Both the position numbers and the translations under genes were made by a program. From CAZNLH01 sp964573995 (GTDB lineage Bacteria > Gemmatimonadota > CAZMKB01 > CAZNLH01): 64,000 bases of DNA. The DNA lies in NCBI GenBank assembly GCA_964573995.1, contig CAZNLH010000001.1, positions 1 to 64,000 of the forward strand, given 5' to 3'. This document shows positions 1 to 9,223 of this stretch, in pieces (positions within the stretch are counted from its first letter, which is position 1; each line of letters opens with the position of its first letter). A model generated the notes under the pieces. It saw only the letters and a program-made list of their open reading frames with translations, had not been told where the DNA came from and did no database searches.

Positions 1-2
1 TT

Positions 3-119
3 GCCGAGAAACAGATCTCCTGCATGGCCTGCGATTTTTTCAAGCGCGTCAAGGAAGAGGAAGGTGTGGTTGGTTTCCAGGTCTTGAAGACTGGTCAGGT
101 ATATAAGCCTCATGAATAA
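3..119 (+). CDS. C-terminal end of a two-CW-type cysteine protein (partial)
   Basis: The window opens inside a gene. Frame 3 reads 38 residues to a TAA and contains CMACDFFKRVKEEEG. This CxxCdFy-x-VkeeEG pattern resembles the C-terminal end of two-CW domains, which I recall as cysteine-rich modules often found alone or attached to chemotaxis or sensor proteins. The N-terminal part is outside the window, so attached domains cannot be seen. It lies 144 bases upstream of the chemotaxis kinase gene on the same strand, which fits a role in the same signalling system. That role is inference from one short motif. Confidence 0.55.
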   Translation, partial: AEKQISCMACDFFKRVKEEEGVVGFQVLKTGQVYKPHE

Positions 120-263
120 ACCCTGAGCCTCGGGATCTATCCTCCATCGTGGACCGTATTCGAGGAGATTCCTTGTCCGGGTCCTGGGGGACATCGAACG
201 TGTTCTTCTCGCTTGGGTTTCATGTAATGATGTAATGATAACGATAGTGGGGCGAAGAGGTAA

Positions 264-2423
264 ATGGCATTCGACAAGTCGAAGTTCATCGATCAATTCA
301 AGGCAGAGACCCTGGAGCACCTGCAGAGGCTGTCCGAGGGCCTCCTAAAACTGGAGAAGATGCCGGGGAAGGTAGAACTCCTGGAATCAATGATGAGAGA
401 GGCCCACACGATCAAGGGGTGCGCCACGATGATGGGATACGCGCGTCTTGCAGAGGTCGCCCACAGGTTGGAGGATGGGATGGAGAGGGCCCTGAGCGGC
501 GACCTAAAGATGGACAAGGGCCACTTTGAACTGTTCTTTCGCTGCCTGGACACGATGGAACCCCTCCTTGAGGAAGAGGTGGGGGAGAGGGGAAGGAAGA
601 TCGAAATGCCGGCCGTTGAGGCACTCTGCAGGGAGGTCGAGGAGGTCTTTGCAGGAAAGGGGCTGGAGATTGGAGGGAGGGATAAGACCACAAGGACCAC
701 CCCTGGTCGTCCGAGGTGCAGAAAGGGGAGGAGAGTTGGAAAGAGGATCACTAAGAAGAGTGATACCAGGCCGGCGAGGTCCCCCGGGTTGAGAGAGAGG
801 AGTATCCTGGTGGAGACCGCCAAACTGGACAAACTGGTCAACCTGTCCGGTGAGTTGGGAATTGCCCGGTTGAGGTTAAAGAAACTGGTAGGTGACCTGC
901 AGAAGAAGAGTGAGGGGAAGGGAGATTTCTCTGCAGAAACCAGGGCATTATTGGTAGAATTGAGCGGGGTCAATGATCAAATAGATGGCCTCACTTCAAC
1001 ACTTCAGTCGGAGACCATGAATGCGCGAACAGTACCTGTGGCCTATCTCTTCAAGACCTTTCCGCGGGCGATGAGGGACCTGGCCTTGAAGAAGGGGAAG
1101 GAGGTCGAGTTTAAGATCACCGGTGAGGAGACCCGGCTGGATAAACGAATTATCGATGAGATGCGGGACCCCCTCCTGCACCTGTTGAGAAATGCAGTCG
1201 ATCATGGGATTGAGCCCCCCAAGGAACGTCTGAAGGTCAACAAGAGCAAGGACGGGGAAATCGTCCTGAGTGCGAGGCAGGAAGGCTCACAGGTGGTCAT
1301 TGAGGTATCCGACGACGGGAGGGGCATCGATTGCGGGAAGGTCAAGGTAAGGGCCGTCGAACGGGGATTGATCTCAGGGGATGAAGCCTCAGCCCTTTCC
1401 GATGATCAGACATATCAACTCCTCTATACTCCTAATTTCAGCACCATGAACGAGGTTACTGAGACATCCGGCAGGGGGGTCGGCCTGGATGTGGTAAGAG
1501 ATAAAATAGATAGCCTGAAGGGTGAGATCGAGATAGTATCTGAGGTAGGACGCGGATCGTCTTTTATCATGAGGCTGCCGCTGACCCTCGCCATTGCAGA
1601 CAGCCTCATCGTTGCCTCAGGGCGGGAACTGTTCGCCATCCTGATGGAAAACGTGGTAGAGACCCTCCGGATAAAGGCCGAAGAGGTCCGTACGGTGGGT
1701 ACAAGGGAAGTGATATTCGTCAGGGGTGAGATCGTTCCCCTACTCATGCTCGACCGCCTCTTTGAAATCCCTGTGAGGGGGATCGTTGAAAGACGCTTTT
1801 TACACGTCGTCATCGTCCAGGCCCGGAAAGTCAAGGCGGGTTTGATGGTGGACGCCCTCATAGGCCATCAGGAGATCATAAGGAAGTCTCTCGCTTATCC
1901 ATTAAAGAGAGTGAACAACATCTCAGGCGGAACGATCCTCTGGAACGGTCGGGTGAGCCTCATCCTGGATGTCCCCTCGATGATCGAGTCGATGGAGGGA
2001 CCTCCGGTTCAAGAAACTGGTGCCAGGCCCAAACTGGCCCCGGCACCTCCCTCATCGGGGAAGCGGATCTTGGTCGCCGAGGACTCTATAAGCACTGCAA
2101 TGCTCGAGAAGAACATCCTGGAGTCGGCGGGCCACTCCGTCGTCCTCGCCCGGGACGGCATGGAGGCGCTGCAGAAGTTGGAGCACGAGGATATCGACCT
2201 CGTGATGACCGATGTCCTCATGCCGAGGATGGATGGGTTCGAACTGACGGAGAGGCTCAAGCAAGATGAAACTCGTGCCGATATCCCCGTAATCATCGTA
2301 ACGACGAGGGAGAGCGACGAGGACAAGAGAAAGGGCCTCGAAGCGGGCGCGGACGCCTACATGCTGAAGAGCGAGTTTACTTCCGAAGAACTCCTGAATA
2401 CGATAGATAGGCTCGTCGGATAA
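264..2423 (+). CDS. cheA: CheA-type hybrid chemotaxis histidine kinase with C-terminal receiver
   Basis: This 719-residue cytoplasmic kinase would autophosphorylate on an Hpt histidine and pass phosphate to CheY- and CheB-type regulators. Domains in order: Hpt (1-110, with H48 in EAHTIKG), a basic low-complexity linker where P2 would lie (about 135-185), dimerisation and HATPase domain (N-box with LRNAVDHG, DDGRGID, GRGVGLDVV; about 190-450), CheW-like domain (450-590), and a receiver (600-719) with the phospho-acceptor Asp in MTDVLMP and Lys in MLKSE. No conventional P2 docking domain is recognisable. The fused receiver suggests a phosphate sink or a non-flagellar wiring, as in Frz or Wsp-like systems; that is inference. 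The ATG follows GAAGAGG. cheB and a cheY-like gene follow. Confidence 0.93.
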   Translation: MAFDKSKFIDQFKAETLEHLQRLSEGLLKLEKMPGKVELLESMMREAHTIKGCATMMGYARLAEVAHRLEDGMERALSGDLKMDKGHFELFFRCLDTMEPLLEEEVGERGRKIEMPAVEALCREVEEVFAGKGLEIGGRDKTTRTTPGRPRCRKGRRVGKRITKKSDTRPARSPGLRERSILVETAKLDKLVNLSGELGIARLRLKKLVGDLQKKSEGKGDFSAETRALLVELSGVNDQIDGLTSTLQSETMNARTVPVAYLFKTFPRAMRDLALKKGKEVEFKITGEETRLDKRIIDEMRDPLLHLLRNAVDHGIEPPKERLKVNKSKDGEIVLSARQEGSQVVIEVSDDGRGIDCGKVKVRAVERGLISGDEASALSDDQTYQLLYTPNFSTMNEVTETSGRGVGLDVVRDKIDSLKGEIEIVSEVGRGSSFIMRLPLTLAIADSLIVASGRELFAILMENVVETLRIKAEEVRTVGTREVIFVRGEIVPLLMLDRLFEIPVRGIVERRFLHVVIVQARKVKAGLMVDALIGHQEIIRKSLAYPLKRVNNISGGTILWNGRVSLILDVPSMIESMEGPPVQETGARPKLAPAPPSSGKRILVAEDSISTAMLEKNILESAGHSVVLARDGMEALQKLEHEDIDLVMTDVLMPRMDGFELTERLKQDETRADIPVIIVTTRESDEDKRKGLEAGADAYMLKSEFTSEELLNTIDRLVG

Positions 2424-2507
2424 GGGAATTGAAAAAGGGACCCTCAGGCGGCCATGTTTCAATGCAAGGCTTATTAAAGGCGGGGGACCGGTGGGAGAGG
2501 GAGAACA

Positions 2508-3533
2508 ATGGCAGAGAAGATCAGTGTCCTGATTGTCGATGATTCCCCTCTTGTGCGGGAATCTATCAGGTCCGCGCTCGATTCGGAGCCCGAGATAGAA
2601 GTCATCGGGACGGCATGCAACGGTGAAGAGGGGGTGAGGAAGGCCGTCACCCTCCGGCCGAAGGTGATCACCATGGACCTCCGGATGCCCGTGATGGATG
2701 GATTCGAGGCGATCGAGAGGATTATGCAGGAAGAACCAACGCCGATCATCGTGGTCAGCAGCATGGACAACGAATCGATAGGGAAGACGCTGGATATGGG
2801 CGTCATGGACATCCTCAAACTCGATAAAGACATCAACGACGTCGCATGTGCCTTGATTGAAAAGGTCAAGATCGCCTCGCGGGTGAAGGCCATGAAGAGG
2901 GCAAGACATCGGCCCGAATCCCCGCGACAGGTCCGCGTCAGGCCGAATTGTCCCTTCAGGGTCGCTGCAATCGGCATATCAACCGGCGGTCCCCAGGCCC
3001 TGCGTATTCTCTTTTCTGGGCTCAATTGCGGTTTCCCGGTGGGCCTGCTCATAGTACAGCACATGTCTCCTGGTTTCATAGAGGGTATGGCCGACTGGCT
3101 CAACAGTGTGAGCGCTATCGATGTTCGGGTCGCGTGGCCCGGGGCGATATTGAGGCCATCCTCCGCCCTCATTGCCCCGGATTGCCGTCACATGGAGATT
3201 GACGGGGACGCTCGGATCCACCTGGTAGAGGAAACCGAGGGCCGGTCCATGCATATCCCATCGATCGACAGGATGATGAAATCGGTAGCGTGTGCCTTTG
3301 GAGTCAACGCAATAGGCGTGATCATGACCGGGATGGGAAGGGATGGTGTGGAAGGTCTGAAGGCCATAAAGAAGGCCGGCGGCCTTACGATAGCACAGGA
3401 CGAGTCGACCTCTGCCATATTCGGCATGAACAGGGTGGCCATAGAAGAGGGGATAGTGGACAAGGTGTTGCCGGCCGATGAGATCGCCGGGGAGATCCTC
3501 GCCACTGTCTATGGAAAGGAGAGTAAAGAGTGA
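2508..3533 (+). CDS. cheB: Chemotaxis protein-glutamate methylesterase/glutaminase CheB
   Basis: CheB removes methyl groups from receptor glutamates and deamidates glutamines, giving sensory adaptation. The 341-residue protein has an N-terminal receiver (VDDSP acidic pair, phospho-acceptor Asp in TMDLRMP) and a C-terminal methylesterase domain. The catalytic Ser lies in GISTGGPQA, the His in VQHMSPGF and the Asp in GMGRDGVEG, so the triad is intact. Length matches the family. The ATG follows GGGAGAGGGAGAAC. Its end overlaps the next gene by four bases. No cheR is visible in the window and it may lie upstream. Confidence 0.94.
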   Translation: MAEKISVLIVDDSPLVRESIRSALDSEPEIEVIGTACNGEEGVRKAVTLRPKVITMDLRMPVMDGFEAIERIMQEEPTPIIVVSSMDNESIGKTLDMGVMDILKLDKDINDVACALIEKVKIASRVKAMKRARHRPESPRQVRVRPNCPFRVAAIGISTGGPQALRILFSGLNCGFPVGLLIVQHMSPGFIEGMADWLNSVSAIDVRVAWPGAILRPSSALIAPDCRHMEIDGDARIHLVEETEGRSMHIPSIDRMMKSVACAFGVNAIGVIMTGMGRDGVEGLKAIKKAGGLTIAQDESTSAIFGMNRVAIEEGIVDKVLPADEIAGEILATVYGKESKE

Positions 3534-3901
3534 ACTCGAAGAAGGTATTGATCACGGAAGACAGTTCTACGATAAGGGGCATGCTCAAGGACATTTTCGA
3601 GAGCGAGGGTTATTCCGTGATCACCGCTGAAGATGGTTTTGAGGGATTGAACAAGGCCAGGAGCGAAGGGCCCGACCTGATCGTCCTGGACCTCATGCTC
3701 CCTAAGATGGACGGTTTCAAGGTCTGCAGGATGTTGAAGTTCGATGACCACTTTAAGGAGATTCCCATCCTGATGCTCACCGCGCGCTCGAGTTCGATGG
3801 ACAAGGAAATGGGCGAGGCTGTAGGGGCGGACGCCTATCTCGTAAAGCCCTTCGAGATCGATGAACTCCTTGAACAGGCGAGGGCCTTGATCGGGGAATA
3901 G
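3530..3901 (+). CDS. Single-domain CheY-like response regulator
   Basis: This 123-residue protein is one receiver domain. It has the acidic pair in ITEDSS, the phospho-acceptor Asp in VLDLMLP, Thr in LTARS and Lys in LVKPFE. It has no output domain, so it probably works by protein-protein contact, as CheY does at a motor or as a phosphate shuttle. Its GTG start overlaps the cheB stop codon (GTGA), which points to translational coupling and shared transcription with cheA-cheB. Whether the output is a flagellum, a pilus or another target cannot be told from this window. Confidence 0.88.
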   Translation: MNSKKVLITEDSSTIRGMLKDIFESEGYSVITAEDGFEGLNKARSEGPDLIVLDLMLPKMDGFKVCRMLKFDDHFKEIPILMLTARSSSMDKEMGEAVGADAYLVKPFEIDELLEQARALIGE

Positions 3902-4043
3902 GCAAGGGTACCTGCGCCATCGGCAATTGACTTCCTTCATGCCAACCTTCAAGTTATATTAGTATCTTCCCGTCATATTCCAAGGGACACAACTAATTTT
4001 CACGGCCCAATCCAACTGGACATTTTTTCAGAAAGGGGGGGCA

Positions 4044-4523
4044 TTGACTACCGGAAGACGTGGGTCCATTCACAGGGCGGCCTTATTCCTCATCGTCCTC
4101 CTTGGGTTATCATCGTACTGCAGGCCGAAGGCCGAATTTCAAGTGGTGAGGGTCATAGATGGCGATACCATCGTGATCGAGAATAACGAGAGGGTTAGGT
4201 ATATCGGGATGGATACGCCGGAACTGGCGAGGGGGAAGCGTCCTGCGGAACCATACGCGGATGAGGCCAAGGCATTCAATCAAAGGCTCGTGGGGGGAAA
4301 GCGGGTAAGGCTCGAGTTCGACAAAGAGGAGAGGGACCGCTTCGGGAGGCTCCTGGCCTATGTCTATGTCGGTGAAGTGATGGTGAACGAGGAACTGGTA
4401 AGATCCGGCCTTGCGCGTGCGGCTGCCTATCCCCCCAACCTTCGCTACCGGTCGAGGTTCGAGAAACTTGAAGAGGAGGCGAAGGAGGATGGAAGGGGAA
4501 TCTGGGGGAAGTCCGCGAGGTGA
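4044..4523 (+). CDS. Secreted thermonuclease-family (SNase-like) nuclease
   Basis: This 159-residue staphylococcal-nuclease-fold protein probably cleaves DNA or RNA with calcium outside the cytoplasm. An N-terminal hydrophobic segment (ALFLIVLLGLSSYC) is a signal peptide; the Cys may be lipidated, but its lipobox is not canonical. The nuclease core shows VIDGDTI, RYIGMDTPE, DRFGRLLAYVYV and VNEELVRSGLA, and ends in GRGIWG, all typical of the family. The start is a TTG after a GGGGGGG tract. The gene stands between the chemotaxis cluster and the gltX group with gaps of over 140 bases either side. Confidence 0.9.
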   Translation: MTTGRRGSIHRAALFLIVLLGLSSYCRPKAEFQVVRVIDGDTIVIENNERVRYIGMDTPELARGKRPAEPYADEAKAFNQRLVGGKRVRLEFDKEERDRFGRLLAYVYVGEVMVNEELVRSGLARAAAYPPNLRYRSRFEKLEEEAKEDGRGIWGKSAR

Positions 4524-4528
4524 GTGAC

Positions 4529-4555
4529 TTGACCTGCTTGTGCGCGTGGTATAGA
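4529..4555 (+). promoter_or_regulatory. Possible sigma-70 promoter upstream of the DUF3566-gltX pair
   Basis: TTGACC is followed after 15 bases by TATAGA. The spacing is short, so the match is modest. It lies in the 154-base gap before the membrane protein gene at 4678. Confidence 0.3.
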
Positions 4556-4677
4556 TTGCGCCCGGTATTGTTATTTCCCTTTGAAGCGTCCGTGGCCCAT
4601 GCCTGCGCCCCGGTACATGAGGGTCAGCGTCAAGGGCCGTGGACCGGTATATCGATTAATAATACGTCGGACATGAC

Positions 4678-5043
4678 ATGACCTGGATGCTCGTAGAGAT
4701 AAAACGGATCAAGATCCGGTCGGTCCTGAGGTTCGCCTTCCTCTTCCACTGGCTAATCGGGCTGTTCCTCGGGCTCCTGATCTTTGCCCTCTGGGAGTTG
4801 GTGGACCTGTTTCAAATGAACGGGCTGATCCCCTCCTTCATAGTCGCTGCAGGCAAGCCAACCACCTCGTCCCTCTTGGTACTGCTCCTGTTATCCGGCT
4901 TAGGTGTGGGGATCATCGGCGCCGTTGTATGGACACTGATCACGCTCCTGTACAATGTCATAGCGGGGTTTGTCAAGGGAATTCGGTTTGAGGCCCTGAT
5001 AAACCAAGAAGGAAAGGAAGTCGATGAGTCGGATGGGAAGTGA
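4678..5043 (+). CDS. Small two-TM membrane protein, DUF3566-like
   Basis: The 121-residue protein has two long hydrophobic segments (about residues 18-42 and 64-92) and a C-terminal pattern LLYNVIAGFVKGIRFE. This resembles the DUF3566 transmembrane family, in which a YN-x-(I/V)A-x(3)-GGI-like tail follows the second helix. Function is unknown. The reading frame overlaps the start of gltX by 20 bases, so the two genes are probably co-transcribed. The start codon is uncertain: no clear ribosome site precedes 4678, and the ATG at 4687 is an alternative. Confidence 0.7.
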   Translation: MTWMLVEIKRIKIRSVLRFAFLFHWLIGLFLGLLIFALWELVDLFQMNGLIPSFIVAAGKPTTSSLLVLLLLSGLGVGIIGAVVWTLITLLYNVIAGFVKGIRFEALINQEGKEVDESDGK

Positions 5044-6481
5044 AACAAGGGTACGTTTCGCACCGTCTCCGTCCGGGTTTCTCCACGTGGGTGGGGCCAG
5101 GACCGCGCTCTTCAACTGGCTCTTTGCCCGGAAAAGTGGCGGCACCTTCATCCTCCGGATCGAAGATACGGATGCAGAGAAGTCGTCGCGCGAGATGGTA
5201 GAGGCCATCACCAACGCACTCGGGTGGCTGGGATTGAAGTGGGATGAAGGACCATATTTTCAGTCTGAGCGGGTAGGAAGACACAGGGAAATAGCAGAAG
5301 GCCTCCTCGCCGCCGATCTTGCATACAGGTGCTTCTGTTCGAGGGAGAAGATAGAGGCAGAGAGGAGGGAGGCGCTCAATAGGGGGCTTACCTACGTCTA
5401 TTCAAAGGATTGCAGGGAGATGCCTCGTGAAGAAGTCGAGAGGCGACTCGTGGCGGGTGAGCCCCACGTGATCCGGCTGAAGGTAGGGCTGGGCCGGACA
5501 GTATTCCATGACAGGATATATGGTGAAGTGGCGGCCGACAACGGGACAATCGGCGATTTTATCCTGTTGAGGCAGGACCGAAGCCCCACCTACCACCTCG
5601 CCGTGGTGGTCGATGACGTCGATATGGGGGTCACTCATGTAATTCGGGGAGAGGATCACCGCTTGAACACCCTGAAGCACATACAGATATACAAGGCACT
5701 CGGACGACCCCTTCCGGAGTTCGCACACCTCCCTCTCATCCTGGGCAGCGATAAGAGGAGGTTGAGCAAACGTCACGGAGCGATGTCGGTCGGGGCATAC
5801 AGGGAGGAGGGAATCCTCCCCGAGGCCCTGTTCAATTTCCTCGCCCTCCTTGGCTGGTCTCCGGGTGACGATCGAGAGTTGATGAATCGCAATGAATTGA
5901 TCGAGGCCTTTTCGCTGGAACGCGTGATCAAGAAGAGCGCCATCTTCGATCCATCAAAACTCGAGTGGATGAACGGGGAGTACATCTCCAGGAGTTCTCC
6001 GGCTCGGTTGGCCGAATTGGTTACGCCTCTCCTGAAGGCCGATGGACTCTACGATCCTGCCTTTGAAGGTGACAGGAGGTCGTGGTACATGAGGGCCCTC
6101 GCCATGTTGAGCGAGAGGGCGCACAGGTTGAGCGATTTCATCACTTACGGCCGGGCGTTCTTCACCGAGGACTTCGACTTCGACCCGGAGGCAGTAGAAA
6201 GGAGGTGGAAGTCAGGCTCTACTGTCGATTATCTCGTCCGGACTCGTGAAGCGCTTTCAACCTTGGGCGATTTCACCTCGGAAGGGATCGAGGCGGCCAT
6301 CAGGGGCCTCGCTCTGGAATTGGAGGTATCAGCCGCCAAGTTGATTCACCCCGTGCGAGTCGCGATCACGGGGAAGGCGGTCGGACCGGGATTGTTCGAG
6401 ATCATCGAACTCTTCGGAAGGGATGAGACAAAGAGGCGAATCGATCGGGCGGTTGCCTACATTCGTTCGATCGAAAAGTAG
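5024..6481 (+). CDS. gltX: Glutamyl-tRNA synthetase
   Basis: This class I aminoacyl-tRNA synthetase (485 residues, usual length) charges tRNA-Glu with glutamate. It shows the nucleotide-binding signature PSGFLHVGGAR (HIGH region) and KRRLSKRHG (KMSKS region), with the Rossmann fold N-terminal and an alpha-helical anticodon-binding C-terminal half. The ATG at 5024 follows GGAAAGGAAG; the ATG at 5033 is a possible alternative. tRNA-Gln and tRNA-Glu genes lie directly downstream. If the organism lacks GlnRS, this enzyme might also mischarge tRNA-Gln for transamidation, but specificity cannot be read from sequence by eye. Confidence 0.97.
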   Translation: MSRMGSETRVRFAPSPSGFLHVGGARTALFNWLFARKSGGTFILRIEDTDAEKSSREMVEAITNALGWLGLKWDEGPYFQSERVGRHREIAEGLLAADLAYRCFCSREKIEAERREALNRGLTYVYSKDCREMPREEVERRLVAGEPHVIRLKVGLGRTVFHDRIYGEVAADNGTIGDFILLRQDRSPTYHLAVVVDDVDMGVTHVIRGEDHRLNTLKHIQIYKALGRPLPEFAHLPLILGSDKRRLSKRHGAMSVGAYREEGILPEALFNFLALLGWSPGDDRELMNRNELIEAFSLERVIKKSAIFDPSKLEWMNGEYISRSSPARLAELVTPLLKADGLYDPAFEGDRRSWYMRALAMLSERAHRLSDFITYGRAFFTEDFDFDPEAVERRWKSGSTVDYLVRTREALSTLGDFTSEGIEAAIRGLALELEVSAAKLIHPVRVAITGKAVGPGLFEIIELFGRDETKRRIDRAVAYIRSIEK

Positions 6482-6505
6482 GGAAAACTTCTCATCTTGA
6501 TAATC

Positions 6506-6534
6506 TTGACAGCATGGAGGGGGGAAATTATCTT
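6506..6534 (+). promoter_or_regulatory. Sigma-70-type promoter for the tRNA-Gln/tRNA-Glu pair
   Basis: TTGACA is followed by a 17-base spacer and TATCTT, placing a transcription start about 30 bases before the first tRNA. A second TTGACA at 6545 has no equally good -10 box. Confidence 0.5.
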
Positions 6535-6574
6535 CGATGCTGTCTTGACAGGGTATGGTGAAACCATCGGATTA

Positions 6575-6648
6575 TGCCCCCTCGTCTAATGGCAGGACAG
6601 CGGACTCTGGATCCGTATGTCGAGGTTCGAATCCTCGGGGGGCAGCCA
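6575..6648 (+). tRNA. tRNA-Gln (anticodon CTG)
   Basis: The acceptor stem pairs TGCCCCC with GGGGGCA, giving the U1-A72 pair typical of bacterial tRNA-Gln. The anticodon loop CTCTGGA is closed by a 5-bp stem and gives anticodon CTG (codon CAG). The T arm is CGAGG-TTCGAAT-CCTCG. The discriminator is G and CCA is encoded. Confidence 0.95.
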
Positions 6649-6668
6649 AATCCCGATAACTTAAAGGT

Positions 6669-6744
6669 GGCGGTATCGTCTAGTGGCCTAGGACGGATGG
6701 TTCTCAGCCATCAAACCGGGGTTCGATTCCCCGTACCGCTACCA
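6669..6744 (+). tRNA. tRNA-Glu (anticodon CTC)
   Basis: The acceptor stem pairs GGCGGTA with TACCGCT (first pair a G-U wobble). The anticodon stem is GATGG/CCATC with loop TTCTCAG, giving anticodon CTC (codon GAG). The T arm is CGGGG-TTCGATT-CCCCG, the discriminator is A, and CCA is encoded. It lies 20 bases after tRNA-Gln, so the two are probably one transcript. Confidence 0.93.
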
Positions 6745-6853
6745 TGCAATCCCCAAGCCACGAGCAAATCAGCATTGACCTTGTTGCCTTCACTGATCAT
6801 GATGCCGGTCCCCATGTAGCCTATCGAGTCCCCGATTTCTGTTAAGCGCTGTC

Positions 6854-9223
6854 TCAGGCCGGAAGGCCGCGCAGGGAGGCGAACGCCGCTGCGTATATCA
6901 GGACGGCGGCTACGAGAACGATGCTGAAGCCGAGGTTCATCGAAACTATCACTACCAGGATCGATCCGATGACGGTGAAGAACCCGTTGACCGCCCAGGC
7001 CCAGGGCACTATGGTGGGATTGAACCGGTTGAGGAGATGTATCCCGTATGCAAAAGGGATGCCGAGGACGAGGGCGATCGGGGCCAGCAACGCCACCGCG
7101 ATGGTGATCCGCCATGGAAGGGGCAACCCCACGAAGTGCGTAACAATGGCGGGAGAGAAGAGGATTACGAGCGTCAGCAGCGCGGCCAGGGCCGCGGGAA
7201 CGAACCATGCCCTGCGCCCCGGCGAGTGGAACCATCGACCGGAGAAGAGGCTGCCGAAGCCGGTGAAGACCAGGATGGCAAACAGGGTAACCGTGATCGA
7301 GTAAAGGGGATGTCCGAGGAAGAGGGTTAATTTCTGCATCAGCGCAATCTCAATCGAAATGAACCCCGCGCCCAGGCCCGAGAAATAGACCAGGAACCTC
7401 TCCAGGTAGGCGTGGTCGAGTCCTCTCCGCCGGAAGAGGGCCAGGGGAGCCAGGATGAAGAGGAGGGCGATCACGGTGCTCACGACCAGTTGCCCGATGA
7501 TGAAGAGCGGATTTCCCTGGGAGACATGCGTGGGCTCCTCCACGAACCTCCCGGCCCGGATGGGATGGCTCCACTTGGTGAAGTTGAAGAAGTAAGGCTC
7601 GTCGTCGGTGGTCGGCGATATGTTACGAGGGAAGTCCCGGATGAAGGATGCCTTGTCCCGGGAGCGAATGAAGCGGCTCCAGAGGTTCCTGTTCCGTAAC
7701 CCCGGCAGGTACACGACCTCTATCCCCGCCCGGTTGGTGAAGTTGGACATCTCATTCAGTTCTCTCTCCGAGTACTTCCCCTTCTTCACCAGGATGGCTA
7801 CGAGATTGTCGACCGTGCGAAGGCAGATGACCGATCTCTCGAAGTCCCCGACTCCCATCGCTTCGAAGGCCGCATTTACGTTGGATAGGAGCCGAAGGGC
7901 CTCCATATCGGCGGCGAAGCGCGTGATCTCGAGGATCCCGCCTGGTGCCAGGCGGTCGTACATGGTCCGGATCGCCTCCCTGGTATAGAGGTAGTTCTCA
8001 GCCAGTACGTAGGCACCCGAGGTGAGGGATGTCCAGGTGTCGATCCCCGACATCTGGATGATGTCGTACGTGCCCTTATCGCGCATCAGGGCGTTCCGCC
8101 CCTCTGCGCCGATGAATTCGACCCGGGGGTCGTCGATCAGGTCGCGAGAGAAATTCGGGAGGAGATCGTAATGGATGTCGATGATCGGCTGGTTCAGTTC
8201 TATCCCCTTGATGGACGAGGCGTTGTGGATCAGCGCGGCCCAGAGATCGTTTCCTCCACCCGCCCCGATTATGTAAACTCGAGGCCGATCCTTGATCTGC
8301 ATGGCGGCCGAGTAGAGGGAGTACCTTATCGCATCGAGGGCCTGCGGGTGGTCGCTGAAGTCCAGGATGAACGTACCTGCAGAACCATCCTGCAGGATCA
8401 GTTTCTCGTCCGGCAGGGGGATGTCAAGCGCGTTTCTACCACGGGCGAAGATCATCCGGCTGCTCGGAGGCATCTTCACGACATCTATCCGGCTGGTCGC
8501 GCTCCAGCAGGAATACTCTATGTGCTGGGAGATCTCGGCGCGCCGGTACTGGGTCAGGTCGAGAATTCCCTTGCCAGGCACCGGGAACCGCTGGTCGAGG
8601 GTCGGAAGGATCCACAGCCCGATGGCGAGGAGGAGGACTCCCGCGCCGGTGGTTACCTTCCGGTGCCTCGCCGGGGCCGCGTGGACTACTCCCGTGACCG
8701 CCAGCAGGCTAAGGAAGACGAACGTCCCTCCTGCCCCGAATCGTGCAAGGAGAAATGGAGAGAAGAAGCAACCCAGCCCGGCGCCGAGTAGATCGGCGAA
8801 ATAGACCTTGTTGACCTCATCGGCGTGAAAGGTCAGGATCAGCCCGATGACCCCGCCTGCGAAGAAGAAGGGGAGGGCCGCCACCAGGTTGAATATCGTG
8901 AACTGGACAAGATCGCCGATCCTAAGGAGTTTCAATTCGGCCGAGATCGGATAGGTCAGCAGGAAGGCATAGGTCCCAATCAGGGCCAAGAGGTAGAGAA
9001 CGGCAGAACGCCAGATCCAACGTTCGCTGTCTCGCGCGAATGTGTCCCTGAAGAGGAAGATAAAGGTCCCGCTCGCGCCAATACCCAGCAGGCAGTTGCT
9101 GATGACCAGGAATCCGAAATGAAAGAAGAGCCGGAGGGCGCTGATACGCGTCAGAAGGATCTCGTAGACGAGCATGGAACACGAGATCAGGCCTATGACC
9201 CGAAGCACGCGGGAAAGTTTCAC
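6854..9223 (-). CDS. Multi-TM membrane protein with spermidine-synthase-like SAM-binding domain
   Basis: This 789-residue protein has about six N-terminal membrane helices, a soluble Rossmann-like domain (about 270-540) and another block of C-terminal helices. The soluble part resembles spermidine synthases: VYIIGAGGGNDLWAA is the glycine-rich dcAdoMet/SAM loop, followed by an acidic GIELNQPI. The catalytic Asp motif of true spermidine synthases (D-x-x-D-P type) is not evident; the corresponding region reads MSGIDTWTS. Polyamine synthesis is therefore doubtful, and an unknown SAM-dependent reaction at the membrane is possible. The start is a GTG. It is separated from the macrodomain gene by 278 bases with nothing recognisable. 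Confidence 0.78.
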   Translation of the reverse strand: MKLSRVLRVIGLISCSMLVYEILLTRISALRLFFHFGFLVISNCLLGIGASGTFIFLFRDTFARDSERWIWRSAVLYLLALIGTYAFLLTYPISAELKLLRIGDLVQFTIFNLVAALPFFFAGGVIGLILTFHADEVNKVYFADLLGAGLGCFFSPFLLARFGAGGTFVFLSLLAVTGVVHAAPARHRKVTTGAGVLLLAIGLWILPTLDQRFPVPGKGILDLTQYRRAEISQHIEYSCWSATSRIDVVKMPPSSRMIFARGRNALDIPLPDEKLILQDGSAGTFILDFSDHPQALDAIRYSLYSAAMQIKDRPRVYIIGAGGGNDLWAALIHNASSIKGIELNQPIIDIHYDLLPNFSRDLIDDPRVEFIGAEGRNALMRDKGTYDIIQMSGIDTWTSLTSGAYVLAENYLYTREAIRTMYDRLAPGGILEITRFAADMEALRLLSNVNAAFEAMGVGDFERSVICLRTVDNLVAILVKKGKYSERELNEMSNFTNRAGIEVVYLPGLRNRNLWSRFIRSRDKASFIRDFPRNISPTTDDEPYFFNFTKWSHPIRAGRFVEEPTHVSQGNPLFIIGQLVVSTVIALLFILAPLALFRRRGLDHAYLERFLVYFSGLGAGFISIEIALMQKLTLFLGHPLYSITVTLFAILVFTGFGSLFSGRWFHSPGRRAWFVPAALAALLTLVILFSPAIVTHFVGLPLPWRITIAVALLAPIALVLGIPFAYGIHLLNRFNPTIVPWAWAVNGFFTVIGSILVVIVSMNLGFSIVLVAAVLIYAAAFASLRGLPA

